Assembly: GCA_021815245.1 (NCBI GenBank)
Contig: JAKAHF010000229.1
Location: 1-5,106, forward strand
Length of the DNA: 5,106 nt
DNA from: Actinomycetes bacterium
GTDB lineage: Bacteria; Actinomycetota; Thermoleophilia; RBG-16-64-13
Direction of reading: 5' to 3'
Shown here piece after piece: positions 1-4,672 of the stretch; the stretch's first letter is position 1, and the number at the start of each line of letters is the position of its first letter. Below the pieces are notes generated by a model. It saw only the letters and a program-made list of their open reading frames with translations, did no database searches and was not told where the DNA came from. Made by a program: the position numbers and the translations under genes.

Positions 1-31
1 GATGCAAGATGCGCGAATCCCCCCCTCTCCG
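1..31. repeat. Right end of a dispersed structured repeat, cut by the window start
   Basis: Bases 1-22 match 1350-1371 at 21 of 22 positions (the only difference is T at 3 against A at 1352), so this is the right end of a second copy of the element described at 1241-1378. The rest of this copy should lie upstream of the window. The final 18 bases (14-31, cgaat, seven C, tctccg) are identical to the T-arm/acceptor end of the tRNA-Ser fragment at 1176-1193. That is a closer match than the other repeat copy shows, since it has only four C and then ttctccg. The copy lies 21 bp beyond the stop codon of the minus-strand membrane-protein gene at 53-619. Confidence 0.6.
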
Positions 32-52
32 TCGAAGGTCCTGGAGGTCCGA

Positions 53-619
53 TCACATGCCGCCGAAGGTGCGCACGATCGGTGGCAAGAGGGCAAGAAA
101 CGCAGTGACGCCGATTGCGATGCCGCAGCCTATGCCACATCTCAGCAGCTTCAACGCCAGCTGCCGTGGGCGCAACTGATTCCAGGCGCTGGATGCCCAG
201 GTGAGCGCCATGCCTACGCCCGCGGCGCCGAAGCCGAGAACGAACGCTGCTACCACCAGGAAGACAACGAAGAGCGAAGCCTGATCCGAATGAAACCAGC
301 GGTCAGGCCGCCACAGAATGCCCGAGAGACACACGACACCGACGACCCAGCCGAGGGCGTACACGACCACGGCCCTCCACATGCGCTTCCTGGCTAGTCG
401 CACCGCCCCCTTTGTCGATCGGCGGTAGTTCGTCGATAGCTGTTTGATGGCGTCCTGCTCGGATATCTCCTCCAACAACGACATGACGGAATCTGGGATG
501 GCGCCTGCGGTCATGACAGCCTCGCTAACTCCGTCATCAACGCGCCAGTATCGGGGCTCCTGCACGTAGATTGCGGGAGGAGCCGGAACCTGAGCCCGAG
601 ATCGGTAGTACTTGATCAT
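53..619 (-). CDS. Small three-helix membrane protein of unknown function
   Basis: I do not recognise a family for this 188-residue protein. Residues 1-80 are polar and probably cytoplasmic, with an acidic stretch around 43-56 (LLEEISEQD) followed by a basic run at 66-79. Three hydrophobic segments follow at about 81-103, 114-141 and 160-182, the last containing a Gly/Cys-rich stretch (RCGIGCGIAIG). The basic residues before the first helix suggest the N-terminal domain stays inside the cell. The ATG start (619-617) is supported by GGAGG 8 nt upstream, which lies inside the last codons of the upstream gene. That gene's stop is only 3 bp away, so the two are very probably co-transcribed and translationally coupled. 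The stop is TGA at 55-53. There are no catalytic motifs, so a structural, regulatory or transport-accessory role at the membrane is all that can be inferred. Confidence 0.8.
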   Translation of the reverse strand: MIKYYRSRAQVPAPPAIYVQEPRYWRVDDGVSEAVMTAGAIPDSVMSLLEEISEQDAIKQLSTNYRRSTKGAVRLARKRMWRAVVVYALGWVVGVVCLSGILWRPDRWFHSDQASLFVVFLVVAAFVLGFGAAGVGMALTWASSAWNQLRPRQLALKLLRCGIGCGIAIGVTAFLALLPPIVRTFGGM

Positions 620-622
620 TTC

Positions 623-871
623 CTAGACCTCCATGCCGGGCGCGAGTGTCGTTGTCGTCGACTGAGTGCTGGTGGTGGCCTGCTCCTGCTGAATCCTTTC
701 GTGAAGGGAAGAAGTTGTGGCGGTCGTGCGGTCGTCGGGAGGAAGGACTCCCACTGTGAGCTCCAGATTCTGCGCCACAGGCGGACCGGGATCGTATCCG
801 CAACCAACGGAGGCCAGGGTGCCGACGCACAGAAGCGCTACGGCAAGGCAGATGAGCCAACGGACGGTCAC
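623..871 (-). CDS. Short exported Thr/Ser-rich protein, probable lipoprotein
   Basis: This 82-residue product starts at a GTG (871-869), chosen because GGGAGGG sits 5 nt upstream and because this start places a textbook signal peptide at the N terminus. An in-frame TTG at 919-917 would add 16 polar residues ahead of the signal peptide and has no comparable ribosome binding site. Residues 5-23 form a hydrophobic core, and SVGC ends at Cys24. That is a usable but non-canonical lipobox (Ser instead of Leu/Val at -3), so a lipoprotein is likely but not certain. The mature part is about 58 residues, Pro- and Thr-rich, with a TTATTSS and a STTTT cluster resembling an extracellular linker, and no recognisable domain. 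It lies 3 bp upstream of the membrane-protein gene at 619-53 and carries that gene's ribosome binding site. A partnership of exported peptide and membrane protein is an inference from this arrangement. Confidence 0.65.
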   Translation of the reverse strand: MTVRWLICLAVALLCVGTLASVGCGYDPGPPVAQNLELTVGVLPPDDRTTATTSSLHERIQQEQATTSTQSTTTTLAPGMEV

Positions 872-1139
872 GGATACCCTCCCATCTTCGCGTGTCCATC
901 GATACTCACTCTTCGGCAATGGCTCGCCTGTGGATTAGCGAGCGGTCACACATGGTGCTCTTCCCAGGGGGGTAGCCAGGACGATGACCAACGTCGGCAC
1001 CCACAAAGGTCGCGCCGTGCCATCTTGGTGGCAGACTTCCCGGTTCCAAACGCACAGGAACCCACGATGTCGGTATTCCCGCCGCACAGAACGGTATTCA
1101 TGCACGCCACACAATGCTCGCCGTACCTAGACCAGAGCC
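872..1139. other. Gene-free stretch upstream of the exported-protein gene
   Basis: I see no credible gene here: the open frames on both strands lack ribosome binding sites and give Cys-, His- or Arg-rich products without domains. It presumably holds the promoter for the minus-strand two-gene unit, but no convincing -35/-10 pair could be picked. Two small structures are visible. One is a hairpin with 6-bp GCTCGC/GCGAGC arms (922-927 and 938-943, 10-nt loop), about 50-70 bp upstream of the GTG start. The other is a direct repeat of cggtattc at 1071-1078 and 1092-1099, spaced 21 bp or two helical turns, which could be a pair of protein-binding half-sites. Confidence 0.4.
877..883 (-). promoter_or_regulatory. 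Ribosome binding site that decides the GTG start at 871
   Basis: On the minus strand this reads GGGAGGG, 5 nt before the GTG codon. It is the strongest Shine-Dalgarno match near either possible start of the short exported protein, and is the reason for preferring GTG over the upstream TTG. Confidence 0.7.
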
Positions 1140-1193
1140 CTCGAGAACCGTTGTGGTGGCAACACAACCGGGGTTCGAATCCCCCCCTCTCCG
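1140..1193 (+). pseudogene. 3' half of a tRNA-Ser gene (probably anticodon CGA), without a 5' half
   Basis: Read as a class II tRNA, the segment has an anticodon loop (CTCGAGA, 1140-1146) and the 3' anticodon-stem strand (ACCGT, 1147-1151). A long variable arm follows (TTGTG at 1151-1155 pairing with CACAA at 1163-1167), then a T-arm with the TTCGAAT loop (1174-1180), and the acceptor strand CCTCTCC with discriminator G (1186-1193). The long variable arm and G73 are serine tRNA features. The 5' half is missing: bases 1135-1139 (GAGCC) cannot pair with the ACCGT stem strand, and no GGAGAGG acceptor or D-arm lies upstream. No CCA is encoded. A T-stem mismatch (C1169 opposite C1185) and G at position 37 suggest decay. 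Identity running from the anticodon loop to the 3' end is the usual extent of an attachment-site duplication left by tRNA-targeting integrases. The anticodon assignment is tentative. Confidence 0.6.
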
Positions 1194-1240
1194 TAGAGTC
1201 GTCCGCAAGAAACCACGAAGTAGCTCTCAGCGGGGTATGG

Positions 1241-1378
1241 GGGGATTCGAACCCGCGAGGGCGCGAGCGTCAGGGAGACAGTCCCTTTGGACTGTCGAGC
1301 AGCGAGCGGTCCAAGCCGAGCCGGAGGCGAGGCGAGGACGGCAGCTTGCGAAGCAAGATGCGCGAATCCCCTTCTCCG
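1241..1378. repeat. Structured repeat with inverted T-arm-like ends
   Basis: The element is bounded by a perfect 9-bp inverted repeat, GGGGATTCG (1241-1249) and CGAATCCCC (1363-1371), and followed by ttctccg, which resembles a tRNA-Ser acceptor end. The left end (1239-1253, ggggggattcgaacc and onward) reads on the minus strand like a tRNA T-arm as well, so both tips look tRNA-derived or tRNA-mimicking. Inside are a perfect 8-bp hairpin (GACAGTCC at 1277-1284, loop CTTT, GGACTGTC at 1289-1296), a CGAG-rich middle (about 1297-1340), and a small hairpin CTTGC-GAA-GCAAG (1345-1357). There is no coding potential. A second copy of its right end lies at 1-22, so it is repeated in this genome. It sits 46 bp past the stop of the membrane-protein gene at 1425-1763. 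It could be a non-autonomous mobile repeat (MITE/REP-like), a processed transcript end, or both. Confidence 0.6.
1277..1296. other. Perfect 8-bp hairpin inside the repeat
   Basis: GACAGTCC and GGACTGTC are exact complements separated by CTTT. No T-tract follows on either strand, so it is not a standard intrinsic terminator. It is the most stable local structure of the repeat and would form in RNA read from either strand. Confidence 0.7.
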
Positions 1379-1424
1379 CTCTAGCAGCGGGATTCAAGAG
1401 TCCACGAACGCCTGCCGCGCCCGG

Positions 1425-1763
1425 TTACTGGGTCCACAATCTGACCAGAACGAAGAACGCGAGCATGAGCACCACAGAGAGAACCACGGCGGCGGCGGCC
1501 GTCGATGTCGCCTCGCGTCGCACAATTGCCGCGATGCCGAAAACAACGGCCAACAGCGCCATCGGCGCCGCCACATAGAAGGAGCAGATCGCCATCCCCA
1601 ATCCCACGGGGATGTAGTCACTCACGCCCTCCGGAGCGCCGTCCAGCTCCAATCTGAGAAAGAAGATGGCAAGGCAGATGAGGAATGCCTCAAGAATGCT
1701 GAAAACCAACGAGGCGGTTGCCAGCCCCCCTCGTCGCATGACAATCCGTGGTTCTTCGGCCAT
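1425..1763 (-). CDS. Small three-helix membrane protein, DUF4190-like
   Basis: This is a 112-residue protein. The ATG at 1763-1761 is preferred because GGGGGAGAG (1774-1766) lies 2-3 nt before it. An in-frame GTG 10 codons upstream (1793) lacks such a site and adds a basic, unlikely leader. Hydrophobic segments lie at about 14-36, 52-80 and 89-107, with a short polar loop (LDGAPEGVSD, 40-49) between the first two. The pattern GGLATASLVFSIL near the start and ALLAVVFGIAAIVRRE after the second helix resembles the DUF4190 group of small membrane proteins (repeated SLVLGI/FGIIAL-type helices). The match is by eye only. It stands alone, transcribed away from the SLH gene, and is followed by the structured repeat. 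No function can be assigned. It may sense or shape the envelope, as its neighbours are also envelope proteins. Confidence 0.75.
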   Translation of the reverse strand: MAEEPRIVMRRGGLATASLVFSILEAFLICLAIFFLRLELDGAPEGVSDYIPVGLGMAICSFYVAAPMALLAVVFGIAAIVRREATSTAAAAVVLSVVLMLAFFVLVRLWTQ

Positions 1764-1912
1764 GACTCTCCCCCTAGCGCGATAATGCGTCACAAAGGTG
1801 TATCGACGGACAAGTGCCAGACTTGATGGTCGTCACGGTCGGTCGGCGCATACGAGATACGTATCCTCTCCCCTTTGTGCCAGCATAACCCCTTCGGCTT
1901 CTCCGCCATCCA
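1764..1912. other. Intergenic region with a 10-bp palindrome
   Basis: There is no gene here. GATACGTATC (1856-1865) is a perfect 10-bp palindrome about 93 bp upstream of the ATG of the minus-strand membrane protein. The overlapping segment ATACG (1850-1854) and CGTAT (1860-1864) can alternatively form a small stem. It could be an operator for a dimeric regulator. No convincing promoter hexamers were found on either strand. Confidence 0.3.
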
Positions 1913-2221
1913 GTGCTCTTCTCGGTGGATGTGTCGATTTTGGGCGACCCTGACGATCTCCGGTCTCTAGGGGGACTCCTTCTCTGGTTGGCCGATACTG
2001 ACCAGCGCGATTTCGAGATCGGTTCGTGTCCCGTGACTGTGGGCCAAGCCGACGCTTGCGGAACCGGCCAGGCGAGGCTGAGTCTCAGAACGGGCGTGGC
2101 ACTACCTTCAGGAGCTACCGAGAGCACTGCTTTAGCCGCGGCGACCGCACCCTGTTGCTCGCAACCAGCAAGCACCGGAAGTAGGCCCTCTGCGCCGGCA
2201 TGCGGGAGAAAGCCGAACTGA
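1913..2221 (+). CDS. Doubtful hypothetical ORF, perhaps a degraded gene
   Basis: The frame is open for 102 codons from a GTG, but there is no ribosome binding site before that GTG or the in-frame GTG at 1925. The first 40 residues or so look protein-like: a beta-strand-like start (VDVSIL), then GDPDDLRSL and a helical LLLWLADTDQ. This loosely recalls the small EACC1-type adaptor proteins of actinobacterial conflict systems, but the resemblance covers only a short stretch. The second half (Ala, Ser, Thr, Pro and Cys rich, no pattern) looks non-coding, which may mean decay or a frameshift. In favour of real plus-strand transcription, the TGA is followed after 2 bp by an intrinsic terminator. 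The opposite strand is also open (1774-2175), with a Ser/Arg-rich product typical of an antisense shadow. The stretch may also encode an RNA rather than a protein. Confidence 0.25.
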   Translation: MLFSVDVSILGDPDDLRSLGGLLLWLADTDQRDFEIGSCPVTVGQADACGTGQARLSLRTGVALPSGATESTALAAATAPCCSQPASTGSRPSAPACGRKPN

Positions 2222-2223
2222 GG

Positions 2224-2247
2224 ACCCGGTCTGTGAGGCCGGGTTTT
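2224..2247 (+). terminator. Intrinsic terminator after the doubtful ORF
   Basis: ACCCGGTC (2224-2231) pairs with GGCCGGGT (2237-2244) through a TGTGA loop, giving 8 bp with one G-T pair, and the last stem base runs into TTTT (2244-2247). It ends plus-strand transcription coming from 1913-2221 and insulates the SLH-protein promoter downstream. Confidence 0.6.
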
Positions 2248-2254
2248 GCGTCTC

Positions 2255-2271
2255 CCGAGCTAGCTCGGTTT
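2255..2271. terminator. Second small palindromic hairpin, possible back-up terminator
   Basis: CCGAGCTAGCTCGG (2255-2268) is a perfect 14-bp palindrome that can fold as a 5-bp stem with a CTAG loop, followed by TTT on the plus strand. It stands 8 bp after the first terminator. It could be a back-up terminator or, as a DNA palindrome, a binding site 46 bp upstream of the -35 box of the SLH gene. Confidence 0.35.
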
Positions 2272-2313
2272 CGGCTTCACAACGGCAATCAGCCCTGTGG
2301 TCTCACGACGGAG

Positions 2314-2342
2314 TTGACCGCCCCTTTCCATACTACTACCAT
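2314..2342 (+). promoter_or_regulatory. Sigma-70-type promoter of the SLH-protein gene
   Basis: TTGACC (2314-2319) and TACCAT (2337-2342) match the -35 and -10 hexamers at five of six and four of six positions, with the optimal 17-bp spacer. Transcription would start near 2349, giving a leader of about 25 nt that just contains the AAAGGAG ribosome binding site (2363-2369). It lies downstream of two terminator-like hairpins, so the gene is probably independently transcribed. Confidence 0.6.
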
Positions 2343-2374
2343 GAAAGTTCCTGGTCTCTGAGAAAGGAGTTACC

Positions 2375-4555
2375 ATGAACGGCTCATCGCGAGCGAGATG
2401 CACGACGCGGCTGATACGACGAGCGCGGCTGGTGGTCCTGACATTGGCCCTGGTGATCCTGGGGGCGCTACTGCTGACGGGTTGCGAGATCACATCCGTG
2501 AATCTGCCCACAAATGTAGAAGCGGGTACGCACTACACGATGACCGTGACAATAAATTCCGGGTCGAGCTCGGGATTCACGGGAAGAATGGTCCTCTCCT
2601 TGCGAGTTCCGGACCAATGGACGGTGTCACAGATTTCCTCTTCGGGAGTCGTGACTGGGAGCCTCACATACAGCTCCGCGATTAGGACGTACTTCGCCAC
2701 AACGTGGGAATCCAAGAGTGACGCGACCCACAACGGGCCGAAGCCCGGCTACAAGTGGCTCAACTACTACACCGCCTCCGTCAGCGGAGTCAGCGCCACA
2801 GACGACGCCGTGATCACGATCGTGGTGAACACCCATGGTCAATCGGGCAACTTCAAGCTCGATCTCGTTCCCGGATTCGCCGACAGCACATCACCAACAG
2901 TCGCCGCCAGCAACGGGGATGGTTCCTACTGGGAGGGTGGCACTCCCAAGCTCGACCAATCTGTTGTGCTACTCCCGGCCGTCAAACCCTCCGTGATAGC
3001 GACCAACCCGCCGGTCGGCTCTGTTAACGTGGCCACCTCGGTCTCGCCATCGGTCACCTTCAGCGAGGCCATGGATCCCAGTACTCTCGGGGGCAATGTC
3101 TACGTGAGGAAGAGCGGCGGGGCAACGGTAGGCGCGTCGGTCTCGTACAACGCGGCGACCAAGGTGTACACCGTCAACCCGAACGTCAACCTGGATCCAA
3201 GCACCAACTACGAGATCGTCGTCAAGGCGGCGGTCGCGGACACTGCCGGCAACACACTGGGCGCCGATTTCGTTGCGGGCTTCACGACGGCGGCGCCTGC
3301 GCCCGTGGCACCACAGGTGACAGCGCAGTCGCCCGCTCCCGGCACCACGGGGGTGGCGGTAGGCACTGTCGTGACCGCCACGTTCGACCAGGATATGGAC
3401 GCCACCACCGTCAACGACGGGACCTGCTACCTCATGAAGGCAGGCTCGGCGACCAAGGTCCCGGCGGTGGTCACGTACGTAGCGGGTTCGAAACAGGCAG
3501 TGATAGACCCCGTCTCGGATCTGGACGCGAGCACGCAGTACACCGCCAATCTGACGGCCGGCCTGAAGGGCGCGAACAGTCTGAGCCTGCAGGGAGCACC
3601 GATAACGTGGACCTTCACCACGGCAGCACCCGCGGCCGTGGCTCCGCAGGTGACCCAGAAGCTGCCGGCCGATGGAGCTACCGGTGTGGCGGTAGGATCG
3701 TCGGTTTCGGCGATCTTCGATGAAGACATGAACGCGGCCACCCTCACGAATACCAGCTTCATGTTGAAGAAATCGGGCTCGGCAACAGCTGTGCCGGCCA
3801 CGGTGAGCTACGTGGGAGGGACCAAGACCGCGGTCCTCGATCCGACCACGGACCTCGAGCCGAACACCCTCTACAACGTCACGCTCACGAATGCGGTGCT
3901 GGGAGCCAACGGCTTGGCCGTGCAAGGGGCACCGGTGACGTGGAGCTTCACGACGGCAGCCGCGGCTGCGCTGACCTTCCCTGACGTGCCTCCGAGCCAC
4001 AGGTTCCACGATGCCATACAAGGTATGGCCGATCTTGGCATCATCAACGGCTACTCCAACGGGAATTTCGGCCCAAACGACCCCGTGCGCCGTTGGCAGT
4101 TCGCCAAGATGATCGTGGGCGCCCTTTCGCTGCCGATCTTCGAGTCGGACTCGGCCTCGCCGCCTTTCACCGATCTCGACGCCGATGATCCCTCCGCCAT
4201 CGACATGACGGAATTCGTGGCCGTGGCTTACAAGAACGGCATCACCACCGGCATCACGGCTACTACCTTCGGTCCATACACGTACATTAGTCGCACTCAG
4301 GTAGTGACGATGGTCGTGCGGGCGGTGCAGAACTACGCGCCGAGCGCGCTCACCACACCCCCCGCAGGCTATGTGAATACATGGGGCGCGAGCTACAGTC
4401 CCATCCACGGACCGCTCGCGCGTGTCGCTGAATACAACGGTCTGCTCAACGGCCTCGACCTGGCCGGGATCGCACGTGACCCGTATTCACAGATGCCGAG
4501 AGGTGAGGTCGCTCAGATACTCTGGAACATGATGGATCTCCTGAACCTGCGGTAG
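2375..4555 (+). CDS. Surface lipoprotein with three Big_5 Ig-like repeats and three SLH modules
   Basis: This is a 726-residue exported protein. The ATG has AAAGGAG 5 nt upstream. Residues 1-36 form a lipoprotein signal peptide with an Arg-rich n-region, a hydrophobic core at about 19-34 and a perfect lipobox LTGC ending at Cys37, so the mature chain should be lipid-anchored outside the membrane. Residues 38-200 form an Asn/Ser/Thr-rich, probably beta-sandwich domain I do not recognise. Three Ig-like domains of the Big_5 type follow at about 203-306, 311-417 and 422-528. Each has a P-x-x-G-x-x-x-V-A start, the F-[SD]-[EQ]-x-M-[DN]-x-x-T signature (TFSEAMDPST, TFDQDMDATT, IFDEDMNAAT), and an FTTA end joined by Ala/Pro linkers. 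The second and third are clearly the closest pair. Three SLH modules (about 535-590, 598-655 and 668-724) end the protein and should bind secondary cell-wall polymer. The likely role is surface display, adhesion or envelope spacing; no enzyme signature is visible. The gene is monocistronic, with its own promoter and a following hairpin. Confidence 0.92.
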   Translation: MNGSSRARCTTRLIRRARLVVLTLALVILGALLLTGCEITSVNLPTNVEAGTHYTMTVTINSGSSSGFTGRMVLSLRVPDQWTVSQISSSGVVTGSLTYSSAIRTYFATTWESKSDATHNGPKPGYKWLNYYTASVSGVSATDDAVITIVVNTHGQSGNFKLDLVPGFADSTSPTVAASNGDGSYWEGGTPKLDQSVVLLPAVKPSVIATNPPVGSVNVATSVSPSVTFSEAMDPSTLGGNVYVRKSGGATVGASVSYNAATKVYTVNPNVNLDPSTNYEIVVKAAVADTAGNTLGADFVAGFTTAAPAPVAPQVTAQSPAPGTTGVAVGTVVTATFDQDMDATTVNDGTCYLMKAGSATKVPAVVTYVAGSKQAVIDPVSDLDASTQYTANLTAGLKGANSLSLQGAPITWTFTTAAPAAVAPQVTQKLPADGATGVAVGSSVSAIFDEDMNAATLTNTSFMLKKSGSATAVPATVSYVGGTKTAVLDPTTDLEPNTLYNVTLTNAVLGANGLAVQGAPVTWSFTTAAAAALTFPDVPPSHRFHDAIQGMADLGIINGYSNGNFGPNDPVRRWQFAKMIVGALSLPIFESDSASPPFTDLDADDPSAIDMTEFVAVAYKNGITTGITATTFGPYTYISRTQVVTMVVRAVQNYAPSALTTPPAGYVNTWGASYSPIHGPLARVAEYNGLLNGLDLAGIARDPYSQMPRGEVAQILWNMMDLLNLR

Positions 4556-4580
4556 CCGGCACAGGGGAGAGAGCCGTTCG

Positions 4581-4608
4581 GCCCGGAGGCGCGCACGCGC
4601 CTCCGGGC
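4581..4608 (+). terminator. Strong GC hairpin after the SLH-protein gene
   Basis: GCCCGGAGGCGC (4581-4592) and GCGCCTCCGGGC (4597-4608) form a perfect 12-bp stem with a GCAC loop, 25 bp after the TAG. No T-tract follows, so it is a hairpin-only terminator of the kind often proposed in high-GC Gram-positives, or a 3'-end stabiliser. It could act for either strand. Confidence 0.6.
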
Positions 4609-4622
4609 GTCATCTGATGCCC

Positions 4623-4628
4623 TACAAT
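4623..4628 (+). promoter_or_regulatory. Candidate -10 box of the WG-repeat lipoprotein gene
   Basis: TACAAT matches the -10 consensus at five of six positions and lies 44 bp upstream of the ATG at 4673. No good -35 box is present at the right distance, because that position falls in the right arm of the preceding hairpin. The promoter is therefore weak, activator-dependent, or not genuine. Confidence 0.35.
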
Positions 4629-4672
4629 GGAGGCGTTGCCAACGCGCATTCGCTACCACCGGGGGGACGACC

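Noticed and set aside
537..899. A 120-codon minus-strand frame overlapping both genes of the two-gene unit
   Set aside because: The product is Arg/Ser/His rich and out of frame with two well-supported genes whose ribosome binding sites fit.
1231..1260. Minus-strand T-arm-like sequence as the 3' end of an intact tRNA
   Set aside because: The T-stem strands (GCGGG and CCCCC) do not pair fully, and no matching acceptor, D-arm or anticodon arm lies at tRNA distance. It is better explained as the left tip of the repeat.
1..1378. CRISPR-like array suggested by the recurring motif
   Set aside because: The copies are irregularly spaced (about 1160 and 190 bp), differ in their left halves, and have no regular spacers or cas genes.
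701..1384. A 227-codon plus-strand frame
   Set aside because: It runs antisense through the short exported-protein gene and then through the tRNA remnant and the repeat. The product is low-complexity, Arg/Ser/Pro rich, and has no ribosome binding site.
1287..1826. A 179-codon plus-strand frame, and an overlapping frame at 1114-1578
   Set aside because: Both are opposite the membrane-protein gene at 1425-1763 and cross the repeat. The products (His/Arg-rich and Ala/Thr-rich) have no membrane or domain pattern, while the minus strand gives a clear three-helix protein.
1774..2175. A 133-codon minus-strand frame starting with a lipobox-like LAGC
   Set aside because: There is no signal-peptide core before the Cys and no ribosome binding site, and the rest is Ser/Arg/Pro rich. 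It is opposite the equally doubtful plus-strand frame, so the LAGC is taken as chance.
2969..4408. A 479-codon open frame on the minus strand opposite the SLH lipoprotein gene
   Set aside because: It is an antisense shadow caused by the GC-rich third positions of the real gene. The product is rich in Arg, His and Gly with no domain, and the plus strand carries unmistakable Ig-like and SLH modules.
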